From Embleya scabrispora DSM 41855 (lineage in GTDB: Bacteria > Actinomycetota > Actinomycetes > Streptomycetales > Streptomycetaceae), in contig NZ_KB889671.1 in the NCBI RefSeq assembly GCF_000372745.1, positions 57,234-121,233 of the forward strand: 64,000 nucleotides of DNA, written 5' to 3'. Both the position numbers and the translations under genes were made by a program. This document shows positions 1 to 7,305 of the stretch, piece by piece. Positions within the stretch are counted from its first letter, which is position 1, and every line of letters starts with the position of its first letter. A model generated the notes under the pieces. The model worked only from the letters and a program-made list of their open reading frames with translations, made no database searches and was not told the origin of the DNA.

Positions 1-295
1 TCACGGAGCCGGGTGGAACATCCAGCCGCGAGTCGGCGGCCACGACGATCCAGAGCTTGCGCAGCGGGTCGTCGTTCATCAGGCGCAGACCGGCCTCGGC
101 CTCCTCGACACCGCGCGGTCGAGGCGCGCCGAAGTGCGTCCAGACCTCGGCGGCGGCCAGGGCGTGGAACAGCCCGGGGGCGTGTTCCTCGGGTACTGCG
201 GCGACAAGTCGGACGTGGCTTCCGACGAGTTCTGCGTCCGAGGGTCCGGGCCAGGTCATCGGCCCCCAGGGAGCCTCGGCAGGTACGACGGGCAT
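1..295 (-). CDS. GNAT-family N-acetyltransferase, N-terminal part
   Basis: The first 98 codons of a GNAT (RimJ/RimL-like) acetyltransferase, which would transfer acetyl from acetyl-CoA to an amino group. The carboxy-terminal acetyl-CoA-binding half lies beyond the left edge. Visible are an opening strand (ELVGSHVRLVAAV) and a helix followed by EVWTHFGAPRPRGVEEA, the usual start of the RimL-like fold. The ATG at 295 is chosen because GAAGGAA lies just upstream; an in-frame ATG 12 codons later has no such site. A 9-bp inverted repeat at 342-368 lies in its promoter region. The family is likely; the substrate is unknown. Confidence 0.72.
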   Translation of the reverse strand, partial: MPVVPAEAPWGPMTWPGPSDAELVGSHVRLVAAVPEEHAPGLFHALAAAEVWTHFGAPRPRGVEEAEAGLRLMNDDPLRKLWIVVAADSRLDVPPGSV

Positions 296-341
296 ACGGG
301 TTCCTTCGCGGGAGGGCGGGGACCGGTGCGGCGGCGCAGGA

Positions 342-368
342 AAGATGAACATGTGTCGCGTTCATCTT
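342..368. promoter_or_regulatory. inverted repeat upstream of the acetyltransferase
   Basis: AAGATGAAC (342-350) and GTTCATCTT (360-368) are perfect inverted copies separated by 9 nt, about 50 bp upstream of the leftward acetyltransferase start. It is AT-rich against its surroundings. An operator is the simplest reading; a terminator for something to the right is less likely because no gene ends there. Confidence 0.45.
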
Positions 369-542
369 CTTAGCGGAGATCACGAGGTTCCGTCAACGCT
401 TCCGCGCAGACCGCACCGGCATGCACGGTCGGGCACAAGGAACCTCTGCGCCGTCGATGAACTGCGCTTCAACCGCGAGGGGTTGGTGTCTCCGGTCGAT
501 CCCGGCAGGGGCCGCGCGCGGCCGTCGCGGGGCGAGGCCCGG

Positions 543-1202
543 CTACCGATCCGTGAGGTGGGGGGCGAGGGCGGTCGGATCGGTGGCCGCGCCGAGGAGC
601 CGAGTGCGGATCGCGGTGCAGGCTCGGGAGTAGGCGCTCTCGTCGTCGTGCAACATGCTGATGCCGTTGGCGGTTTCCAGGAACGCGATCAGTTCGAAGA
701 CGAGTTGGGCCGTGTCGAGGTCGGTCGGCGCCTCGCCGGTCGCCTTCGCGGTTTCGACCTCGGTGATCAACAGTTTGCGCCAGCCCTGCCAGGCGCCCGC
801 GAGGGCGTCCCGGACTCGGCCCGGTCGTGCGTCGAACTCGGCCGAGGCGTTGAAGAAGAAGCAGCCGCCGGGGAACACCCGGTCGCGCGAGTAGGCGATC
901 CAGCCATCGGCCAGGCGCCAGAGCCGGATCAAACCGGCGGGCTCGGCGAGGGCGGGTGTGACGACGTGCTCGATGTAGACGTCGACGGCCGCGCCGACCG
1001 CGGCGAGCTGGAGTTCCTCCTTGGAGCCGAAGTGCGCGAACACCCCGCTCTTGCTGATCTCCAGGTCGCCCGCGAGTCGGCCGATGGAGAGCCCTTCGAG
1101 GCCCTCGACGGACGCGATGTCCGCGGCGCGGCGGACGATCGTCTGTCGGGTGCGATCACCCTTGCGGACTCGCCCATCCGTCGGAGACGTGCTCACGACC
1201 AC
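543..1202 (-). CDS. TetR/AcrR-family transcriptional regulator
   Basis: A 219-residue TetR-type repressor. The N-terminal helix-turn-helix covers about residues 38-61 (LSIGRLAGDLEISKSGVF, then AHFGSKEEL), followed by a ligand-binding helical domain of normal length for the family. It is transcribed away from the DinB-like/hydrolase pair at 1446-2941. Two copies of the palindrome CGACCGGTCG lie in the shared intergenic region, one near this gene's own start and one on the start point of the opposite promoter. Autorepression together with control of the divergent pair is therefore likely. The ligand is unknown. Confidence 0.92.
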   Translation of the reverse strand: MVVSTSPTDGRVRKGDRTRQTIVRRAADIASVEGLEGLSIGRLAGDLEISKSGVFAHFGSKEELQLAAVGAAVDVYIEHVVTPALAEPAGLIRLWRLADGWIAYSRDRVFPGGCFFFNASAEFDARPGRVRDALAGAWQGWRKLLITEVETAKATGEAPTDLDTAQLVFELIAFLETANGISMLHDDESAYSRACTAIRTRLLGAATDPTALAPHLTDR

Positions 1203-1213
1203 TCCTACCTCCG

Positions 1214-1244
1214 GCGGTTCGGCGGATCAGCGGTTCGGCGGATC
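1214..1244. repeat. 15-bp direct repeat in the tetR leader
   Basis: GCGGTTCGGCGGATC occurs at 1214-1228 and again at 1230-1244, one base apart. It lies just upstream of the tetR start codon. It looks like a simple tandem duplication with no obvious role. Confidence 0.7.
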
Positions 1245-1259
1245 GGCCGGACGGTCGTT

Positions 1260-1269
1260 CGACCGGTCG
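1260..1269. promoter_or_regulatory. TetR operator copy 1 (autoregulatory)
   Basis: CGACCGGTCG is a perfect 10-bp palindrome about 58 bp upstream of the tetR start codon. The same ten bases recur at 1325-1334. The duplicate and its position support it as an operator for the adjacent TetR protein. Confidence 0.6.
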
Positions 1270-1293
1270 CCGTCGATTATCTCCCGGCCGACC

Positions 1294-1335
1294 TTGACAG
1301 GGTCTCGATGGTGATTAAATAGTACGACCGGTCGT
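1294..1335 (+). promoter_or_regulatory. promoter with overlapping TetR operator copy 2
   Basis: TTGACA (1294-1299), a 16-bp spacer and TAAATA (1316-1321) form a good sigma-70-like promoter reading right toward the gene at 1446. Immediately downstream, over the expected start point, is the perfect 12-bp palindrome ACGACCGGTCGT (1324-1335). A repressor bound here would block transcription directly. Confidence 0.65.
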
Positions 1336-1445
1336 GCAGTTTTCAACCCGCGCTTTTCGCTCTTCCGTGACCGGCCGCCCCGCTCCGACGCCCATCGGCC
1401 GACGACCGACCCGTGCCCACCAGTCCTCGCCCATGGAGGCGCCTG

Positions 1446-2069
1446 ATGATCGATACCGAAACACCCGTCACCATCGACCCCGCCGTAGACATCGGTGGGA
1501 TCGACGTACAAGCGTCGGACCGCCGGGCGACCGTGATCGCGCTCGATACGCTGCGGCTCGTCCGGCGTGACCAGTGGGAGCTGCCCACCCCGTGCGAGGG
1601 GTGGGATCTGCGCGGTCTGCTCGGCCACATGGTCGCGGAGAATCGAGGTTTCGTCGCCGCGGCCGGCGGCGCCACGGACCCGGACGTCTGGCGTGACGAC
1701 TCGCTCGGCGAGGATCCGTGGGTCGACTTCGCCGCCTCGGCGGTGGCTGTCACGGCGGCGTTGTCCGGTCCCGAGGTACTGGAACGTCGCTTGCGCATCC
1801 GGGAGTTCGGTACGTTTCCGGGCTCGGTCGCGATCGCGATGCACTTCGTGGACAACCTCGTGCACGCCTGGGACCTCGCCCGCGCGATCGGCCTGCCCGG
1901 CGCCGTCGATCCCGAACTCGCCATGAGCGCGTTGGCGTTCGCCGAGCGCTGGGAACCGGGCGAGTCCGGCGGCGCGTTCGGCGGCGCGGTCGAGCCGCCC
2001 GTGGACGCGACGCCGGGGGAGCGTCTCGTCGCGCTGCTCGGTCGCACGCCGCACCGGCGGTCGGCATGA
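1446..2069 (+). CDS. TIGR03086-like / maleylpyruvate isomerase N-terminal-domain protein
   Basis: A 207-residue DinB-like metal-binding protein of the TIGR03086/mycothiol-dependent family. Two conserved His-containing segments are visible, LLGHMVAEN near residue 62 and DNLVHAWDLARA near residue 138, which in this fold help ligate a divalent metal. The ATG at 1446 is preferred over a GTG 11 codons upstream because GGAGG (1435-1439) sits six bases before it. Its stop overlaps the start of the hydrolase gene (ATGA), so the two are translationally coupled. Expression is probably controlled by the divergent TetR. The exact reaction is unknown. Confidence 0.85.
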   Translation: MIDTETPVTIDPAVDIGGIDVQASDRRATVIALDTLRLVRRDQWELPTPCEGWDLRGLLGHMVAENRGFVAAAGGATDPDVWRDDSLGEDPWVDFAASAVAVTAALSGPEVLERRLRIREFGTFPGSVAIAMHFVDNLVHAWDLARAIGLPGAVDPELAMSALAFAERWEPGESGGAFGGAVEPPVDATPGERLVALLGRTPHRRSA

Positions 2070-2941
2070 GTGCCGTCGAGGCGTCCGCGCGCATCACGCT
2101 GCGGGCCACCGGTGCGCTGTCCCCCCGGGCGGCCGGCGCACTCGCGTATCTGCTGTTCCGACGCCCGTTCGTCCGCGGTCGGGTGCGGCCCGGCGAGCGT
2201 TCGGCGCACATGTTCGCGACCACCGACACGATGTACGTCGGCGGCAAGCGGGTGGTCACCTATCGGTGGGGCGACGGGGCCGAGCCGGTGCTCCTGCTGC
2301 ACGGCTGGCAGTCGCGCGCCTCGCGATTCGCGCCGTTCGTCGAGGAGTTGCGGGCTCGCGGATTGACCCCGATCGGCTTCGACGCGCCGGGACACGGGGA
2401 TTCCGGCGGGACGAGTACGACCGTGCTCGAGTATGCCGAAATCGCTCGCCGACTCCAGGAAAGGTACGGCGACTTCCGGGCCGTGCTCGCGCACTCCTTC
2501 GGGGTGCTCGGCGCGTTCCAGGCGCTGCGTTCGGGAGTGCGGGCCGACCGAGTGGTGGCGGTGGCCGGGGTGTGCGACATGGAGTACCTGTTGGACCGGT
2601 TCAGCGCCGAACTCGATCTCGACCCACGGGTCAAGGCATCGGTGCGGGAGCGGGCGGACGCTCGGCTCCTGGCGCCGGAGTCGGCCATCTGGCAGCGGTT
2701 CTCCGCGTCCCATGGAGCCGGCCCGAGGCAGGTGCCGATCCTGGTCGTGCACGACGAGGACGACGCCATGGCGGTGGCCGATCAGGGCTATCGACTGGCG
2801 GCGGCCTACCCCGAGCAGGCCCGACTCTTCGTCACCCGGGGCCTGGGCCACAACCGGGTACTGCGCGACGCCGCGGTAGTCGCCGAGGTGCTCCGCTTCC
2901 TCGAAGCACCCCGGCCAGAGCTCGTGACGGAGTGTGTCTGA
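2066..2941 (+). CDS. alpha/beta hydrolase
   Basis: A 291-residue alpha/beta-hydrolase-fold enzyme. The oxyanion region is LLLHGWQSR (HG at 79-80), the nucleophile elbow AHSFG gives Ser144, an acidic residue lies in VVHDEDD near 230-233, and the catalytic His is His262 in GLGHN. An N-terminal hydrophobic stretch at about 20-31 may be a membrane-proximal helix. It shares an ATGA overlap with the preceding gene and so belongs to the TetR-controlled pair. Its stop lies 8 bp from the convergent NlpC-like gene. The substrate cannot be read from the sequence. Confidence 0.9.
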   Translation: MSAVEASARITLRATGALSPRAAGALAYLLFRRPFVRGRVRPGERSAHMFATTDTMYVGGKRVVTYRWGDGAEPVLLLHGWQSRASRFAPFVEELRARGLTPIGFDAPGHGDSGGTSTTVLEYAEIARRLQERYGDFRAVLAHSFGVLGAFQALRSGVRADRVVAVAGVCDMEYLLDRFSAELDLDPRVKASVRERADARLLAPESAIWQRFSASHGAGPRQVPILVVHDEDDAMAVADQGYRLAAAYPEQARLFVTRGLGHNRVLRDAAVVAEVLRFLEAPRPELVTECV

Positions 2942-2949
2942 ACGCGCGA

Positions 2950-3672
2950 TCACCGCGCCCGGCCGGCGCCGACCCGCAGCGGCTGCGGTGTGCCGACCCC
3001 ACGGATGGCCGACTTCCACGGCGCGGGCCACGGATAACGATCCAGGGATCGTGCCGGCGGAAGGGCGGCCGATGTCCCGTCGTCGGTGATCCGGTTGTAC
3101 CGCAGGGCGAAGTAGTTCGCCGTCGGGTGGCCCGCGAGCAGCGGAGCGGCGAAGCTGCCGGTGCCCTCGGCCATGTTCGAGTTCGCGTTGGCCAGGTGGA
3201 TGTAGGTGAACGTGCTCGCGTCGCGACTCACCCACCCGGTGAAGATCACCACGTGCCCGTCGTCGGTGTCGTCGAGCACGTCGCCCCGGAGCAGGTCGTC
3301 CCGCGCGATCCGCACGGTGACCGTACGCCGGTCGAGCGAGTCGGTGTTGACGTCGGTGCTCGGGAGGTGCCAGGCCATCGCGACCAGGCCCGAACAGTCG
3401 GTGCGGTAGTCGTGCGCCCCTTCCGGGTCCGGGGCTTCGGCCCCTTGGTCGTACCGGATGCCGCGGACGTACCAGTCCTCGGCGCGCTCCAGGACCTCGG
3501 CTCGGGTGATGCTCCCACCCGGCTCGGAGACGGTCGGCAAGACGGCTCCGAAGGGGGCGGAGGCCGCGGCGCCGAGCATGACGGCGGCGAGGAGGGAGAG
3601 GACGGCCAGGGCATGTCTGTGGCGATATGCGAAGAAAGTGGTGATGTGCTGCATTCCCCAAGACTTGGTCAT
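2950..3672 (-). CDS. secreted NlpC/P60-like cell-wall hydrolase
   Basis: A 240-residue exported protein. A signal peptide (HALAVLSLLAAVMLGAAASA) is followed by a domain with TDCSGLVAMAW (catalytic Cys motif), then DGHVVIFTGW with the expected His, as in NlpC/P60-type cysteine peptidases acting on peptidoglycan peptides or in related amidases. No LysM or SH3 targeting domain is present. The ATG at 3672 is used; a second ATG at 3654 would still leave a signal peptide and neither has a strong ribosome site. The inverted repeat at 3756-3771 lies between it and the upstream gene. Confidence 0.8.
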   Translation of the reverse strand: MTKSWGMQHITTFFAYRHRHALAVLSLLAAVMLGAAASAPFGAVLPTVSEPGGSITRAEVLERAEDWYVRGIRYDQGAEAPDPEGAHDYRTDCSGLVAMAWHLPSTDVNTDSLDRRTVTVRIARDDLLRGDVLDDTDDGHVVIFTGWVSRDASTFTYIHLANANSNMAEGTGSFAAPLLAGHPTANYFALRYNRITDDGTSAALPPARSLDRYPWPAPWKSAIRGVGTPQPLRVGAGRAR

Positions 3673-3755
3673 GCCGGTGCGCTCGTCGTGGAACGCAACG
3701 CGTGTCGGTGCGGGGAATCTCGACACGGACGGCCCGACCCGGGACCGCCCGGCGT

Positions 3756-3771
3756 GATGATCGGGATCATC
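3756..3771. promoter_or_regulatory. GATGATC-gg-GATCATC palindrome
   Basis: A perfect 7-2-7 inverted repeat in the 133-bp gap between two leftward secreted-protein genes, about 85 bp upstream of the NlpC-like start. The tight spacing suits an operator better than a terminator. Confidence 0.4.
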
Positions 3772-3805
3772 GCGGCCGATCACCGCGGTCGAAGGATTCG
3801 AGGCC

Positions 3806-4432
3806 CTACGGCCGGGCGAACGTGTACGCGCGGATGACGGTCTGCGTGCGGTCGTTGCCCCGCGCGTCCCGCACGGTGGTGCGCAACGCGACCGCACCGT
3901 CGCCGCTGCCCGGGCCGGTCGGCGGCACCAGCGCGACGTACCCGCCGCCGCCGATCGCCATCGTGGTCAATCGGTGCCACGTCGTGCCGCCGTCGAAGGA
4001 CGCCTCGGCGCCGAGCGAGCGCACGTCGGGCGCCGGGCCGCCGGTGTCCGATCCCGCGACCCCGAGCCGCAGGACGAACGGCCGGCCCGCCGGCGCCCGG
4101 CCGTCCGGGTCGAAGTCGCCGGTGATTCGGGTCGTCGACAGCCCGTCGACCTCCGGCGCGGAGCCGGACGGGTGGGTGGGCCGACTCGACGCGAACGTCC
4201 ACTCGGGGCTCACCCGCGTCGAGTCCGGGCCGCCGGGGCGGGACGCGGTCGGGCGCACGGGGTCCGGCGCCGGGTCGGCGGGCCCCCCGGCCGCGCCGAC
4301 GGGGGCGAGCGGTTCGGTCGGCGGTCGACCGGCGAACGCGCTGCCACCGGTGCCCAGGCCGATCACCAGGATGAGGGCCCCGACTCCGACGGTCGCCCGT
4401 CGGCGGCGCGGGTGGTGGGTGGGCTGGTGCAC
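3806..4432 (-). CDS. secreted protein resembling the C-terminal domain of subtilisin-like (S8) proteases
   Basis: A 208-residue exported protein that starts at GTG 4432, picked because AAGGAAGG precedes it. A signal peptide (ATVGVGALILVIGLGTGGSA) is followed by a Pro/Gly-rich linker to about residue 100 and a beta-rich domain containing EASFDGGTTWHRL and, near the end, VIRAYTF. From family knowledge, 'fully dressed' actinobacterial S8 peptidases often end in this kind of module. Here no Asp/His/Ser catalytic domain is attached. It may be an autonomous binding module or a relic. Recognition is by pattern only. Confidence 0.7.
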   Translation of the reverse strand: MHQPTHHPRRRRATVGVGALILVIGLGTGGSAFAGRPPTEPLAPVGAAGGPADPAPDPVRPTASRPGGPDSTRVSPEWTFASSRPTHPSGSAPEVDGLSTTRITGDFDPDGRAPAGRPFVLRLGVAGSDTGGPAPDVRSLGAEASFDGGTTWHRLTTMAIGGGGYVALVPPTGPGSGDGAVALRTTVRDARGNDRTQTVIRAYTFARP

Positions 4433-4634
4433 GGTGTCCTTCCTTGGCCCCGATCGGGCCGCGTGCGGCACCGGACGGGATCGGCGGTGGGGGAATCGGG
4501 GGCATGGGTCGGTGGGGGTCGGTCGGTTCGTGGTGTGGCGGCGGGACGGGCGGTGGTCGACGCCGGGTCGCCGCGGTGGGCACGCCGGATGGCGCGGACG
4601 CGACACGGGGGAGCGGAGCCGGCGCGGGTTGGGG

Positions 4635-5450
4635 CTACTTGGCCGCGCCGAGCGCGATGTCCGACACGGCCTCGATCTCGCGGCCCTGCGCGTCCTGCAT
4701 GTGCAGTGAGCCGCCCACGCTGTAACCGGCGCCGCCCGGGACCTGGATCGTGAAGTACCTGGTGTCGTTCCCGCCGCCGTAGGCGGCCGTTTTCACGGTG
4801 ATCGGCGCCTTGTCGTTGTCGAACCTCGCGGTCACCGAGGCCACCTCGGCGGACACCTGGCCGAACGTGATCGTCCCCAGATACCCGACGCCCGGCCGGT
4901 ACAGCGCGGTATCGCCGACCGCGACGGAGGCGATTTCCATGGGCTGAACACCCGGCCTCACGGTACTTCGCAGGTTCGTCGCGCACCACGAGCCGCCCCT
5001 GTTGTCCAGGTGCCCGTCGAGGAACACCTCGACCACGTCGCACCGGTACGGAGCGGCCCCCGTCTGCGGCGTGTTTTGTGGCACGTTCTCCGGCGAGTGC
5101 ACCAGTTCCCAGCGGTGTCCCGCGAATTCGCCGGTGGCGATCGGGTTCCGCGGGGGCACCTCGGCCTCGGTGGTGGGCGTTTCGGGCTGCGTGGGAACGC
5201 CGGTCGGGGCCGACGGGGCCTGGTGCGCCGGCCCGGTCGCCCGGGTGCTCGATCCGGACAGGGAGGCCGCGGTCAGCGCCGCGACCGCGATCACCGCGGC
5301 GACCGAGGCGCCGATCAGCGCGGTGCGCCGGCGCCGGGCGCGCCGGCCGCCCTGCTCGATCCGGTCGATCGGTGCGACGCTCGGTGACAGGTCCTCGACC
5401 CCGGCGGCCAATTCGGCCCGTAGCCATGATCCCTGGTCAGGCCCGGTCAT
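4635..5450 (-). CDS. membrane-anchored putative anti-sigma / sigma-associated protein
   Basis: A 271-residue protein with a cytoplasmic N-terminal segment of about 42 residues, one transmembrane helix (about 43-65) after an Arg-rich stretch, a Pro/Thr-rich spacer and an extracytoplasmic domain of about 160 residues with two Cys residues. Its start (ATG 5450, with AGGAG upstream) overlaps the 3' end of the sigma factor gene by 14 bp. This is the arrangement of proteins that restrain or sense for SigE-family ECF sigma factors. No zinc-binding anti-sigma motif is seen, so the anti-sigma role is inferred from topology and position. Confidence 0.75.
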   Translation of the reverse strand: MTGPDQGSWLRAELAAGVEDLSPSVAPIDRIEQGGRRARRRRTALIGASVAAVIAVAALTAASLSGSSTRATGPAHQAPSAPTGVPTQPETPTTEAEVPPRNPIATGEFAGHRWELVHSPENVPQNTPQTGAAPYRCDVVEVFLDGHLDNRGGSWCATNLRSTVRPGVQPMEIASVAVGDTALYRPGVGYLGTITFGQVSAEVASVTARFDNDKAPITVKTAAYGGGNDTRYFTIQVPGGAGYSVGGSLHMQDAQGREIEAVSDIALGAAK

Positions 5451-5967
5451 CTGCGTACTCCTCGTCTCGCATGCGGATCCCGGCAAGCCCCGGGTGGGCG
5501 CGCAGTCTGGCCAGCCCCTTGGCGGCCTGACTCTTGACGGTGCCGAGTGAGCAGCCGAGAATCCGGGACACCTCCGCCTCGGGCAGATCGTCCCAATAGC
5601 GCAGCACGACGACCGCGCGCTGACGGACCGGCAGGTCGGCGAGGGCGGTGCGCAACATCTGCCGCTGGTCGGCCCGGGCGTACGGGTCCTCGCCGATCCG
5701 CTGCGGCAGTTCGGCCCGCAACTGCTCGGCCACCCGCCGCTTGCGAAAGCGGCCGGTGTTGGTGTTCACCAGGACGCGCCGCACGTAGGCATCCGGATTG
5801 TCCGCCTGGCGGACCCGACGCCAGTTCACGTACGTCTTGGTCAACGCGCTTTGTGCGACGTCCTCCGCGATGGCGTGGTCGCCGGTCAGCAGGTAGGCGG
5901 TTCGTACCAGTCCGCGCCAGCGTGACTCCACGAACGCCCGGAACTCCGCGACCTCTTCGGCTTTCAC
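5437..5967 (-). CDS. SigE-family ECF RNA polymerase sigma factor
   Basis: A 176-residue group-4 sigma factor. Region 2 is at the N-terminus (YLLTGDHAIAEDVAQSALTK, contacting core polymerase and the -10 element) and region 4 at the C-terminus (LPEAEVSRILGCSLGTVKSQ, the -35-binding helix-turn-helix). The GTG start at 5967 is set by the strong GGAGGAGG just upstream. It is co-transcribed and overlapping with the membrane protein gene downstream. The inducing signal and regulon cannot be told from the sequence. Confidence 0.93.
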   Translation of the reverse strand: MKAEEVAEFRAFVESRWRGLVRTAYLLTGDHAIAEDVAQSALTKTYVNWRRVRQADNPDAYVRRVLVNTNTGRFRKRRVAEQLRAELPQRIGEDPYARADQRQMLRTALADLPVRQRAVVVLRYWDDLPEAEVSRILGCSLGTVKSQAAKGLARLRAHPGLAGIRMRDEEYADDRA

Positions 5968-6170
5968 TTGGCCTCCTCCGAACTCACAGAGCACCGACTC
6001 GGCGCGGAAGGTTGCCTGCGTACCGATCCTTTCGGACCCGACTTTCGCGAGCGGGCCCGGGGCCACCCGCCCGGGGGCGAGGGCCAGGGCCGCTCGGGAG
6101 GCGGCCAGGGGGCGTCTTCGATCGACGCGGGCGGGATGCGGCCGGCCGCAGGGTGACGCCGGACCGCCGC

Positions 6171-6480
6171 GTGATCGGCGGTGTGCACGGGGCCGACCTC
6201 ACGGAGCCGTCGGTGGCCTACGCGACGTTCCACGCACGGGCCGAACCCGGCTGCGACGGGCCGAAGTCGACGGCCCTGTGGGACGAGGCGCAGGGGCCGT
6301 TCTTCCCGGCCGGACCCACCGGCGGCGACTTCGCGCTCGTACGCCTGGTGCCGCCCCGGGTGGAACCGGTCCGCTTCACCGCCGGTATCCACCCGGACCC
6401 GGATGGGCTGGTCTCGGCGGTGTCAAAGGTGGCGCAGGGGCGGGTGCGTAGGGCGCGGTCGGGCCGGGAGGTCGAAGGTG
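6171..6480 (+). pseudogene. remnant resembling a pyridoxamine-5'-phosphate-oxidase-like (general stress) protein
   Basis: In one rightward frame this stretch encodes ATFHARAEPGCDG, then STALWDEAQGPFFPAG and DFALVRLVPPRVEPVRF. These resemble the C-terminal half of flavin-binding PPOX/general-stress proteins. There is no credible upstream half, no ribosome site and no stop until 6645, beyond a strong hairpin, so it reads as a decayed fragment. Apart from this remnant and the hairpin, 5968-6624 holds nothing I can identify. Confidence 0.4.
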
Positions 6481-6551
6481 CAGCCCTGCTCGACCAACCG
6501 GGGCGACAACCGCTCGCAGCCGCAGACGTGCGACACACGGCACGTTACGCA

Positions 6552-6592
6552 CGGCACGGCCCGATCGGGTGGGTGCCGATCGGGCCGTGCCG
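6552..6592. terminator. strong 17-bp hairpin terminator
   Basis: Positions 6552-6568 and 6576-6592 are perfect inverted copies (17 bp, core GGCCCGATCGG) around a 7-nt loop. It lies 33 bp past the stop of the leftward rhodanese gene, so it probably ends the metY-metX-rhodanese transcript. Confidence 0.85.
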
Positions 6593-6624
6593 GCTTCGTT
6601 TCGTTCGGCTCGGGGCGAGTGGGT

Positions 6625-7188
6625 TCAGGGTCGGTCGAGGGCGGTGAGCGTGCCGGCCAGGTCGGGGGTTTCCGAGGCCGGGCGGTTGTACGGGAGCTTG
6701 CCGAGCACGGACGCCATGCCGCACGTGTTGGTGACGGCGGAGAAGATCAGACCGGAGCCGATCGCGCCGGCCAGCAGGCGGCCCTTGGGCGCGCGGCGGC
6801 CGGCGGCCAGGCCGAGCACGACCAGGGTGCCGGCGGCCAGCCGGACCTGACGCTCCATCGGCCACACGTTGCGGGCGCCGGCCGGCCCGTCCAGGGCGTG
6901 ACCGTCGGCGACCCAGGCCGAGGTGCCGCCGGTCAGGTGCGCGGCCTCGATGCCGGCGGCGGTCAGCTCGGCGCGGGCGCGCTCCGAGCGGGCTCCGGAC
7001 GCGCAGACGATCAGCAGGTCGGCGTGTTCGGCCCGCTTGAGCACCGGTACCGCCTCGCGCAGCCGGTCCAGCGGGACGTTGTGCGCGCCGGGGATGTGGC
7101 CGGTCGCGTACTCGCCGGGGGTGCGCACGTCGAGCACGGTGAACTCGGTCAGCCGGGCGCGGACCTGCGCGGGGGCCAGGGCGGTCAT
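6625..7188 (-). CDS. rhodanese-like protein with C-terminal DUF2892 membrane domain
   Basis: A 187-residue protein. An N-terminal rhodanese domain (FTVLDVRTPGEYATGHIPGA) has the active-site loop VCASGARSER with Cys62, which can carry persulfide sulfur. A C-terminal DUF2892-type region starts at WPMERQVRL (about 109-117) with hydrophobic segments LAAGTLVVLGLAAG and LAGAIGSGLIFSA. It lies 117 bp downstream of metX in the same direction, which suggests a role in sulfur transfer or sulfide handling linked to methionine/homocysteine synthesis. The natural sulfur donor is unknown. Confidence 0.9.
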   Translation of the reverse strand: MTALAPAQVRARLTEFTVLDVRTPGEYATGHIPGAHNVPLDRLREAVPVLKRAEHADLLIVCASGARSERARAELTAAGIEAAHLTGGTSAWVADGHALDGPAGARNVWPMERQVRLAAGTLVVLGLAAGRRAPKGRLLAGAIGSGLIFSAVTNTCGMASVLGKLPYNRPASETPDLAGTLTALDRP

Positions 7189-7305
7189 GGTGATCGGGCC
7201 TTTCGACGGAGCCCGGTGCCGGGACCGGGAGGGTGCACCGGCGCGCGGTGAGTTCTCCGGTCGGGCACCGGGCGGGCGATGTGGAGGGGTACCTACCGGT
7301 TGCGA

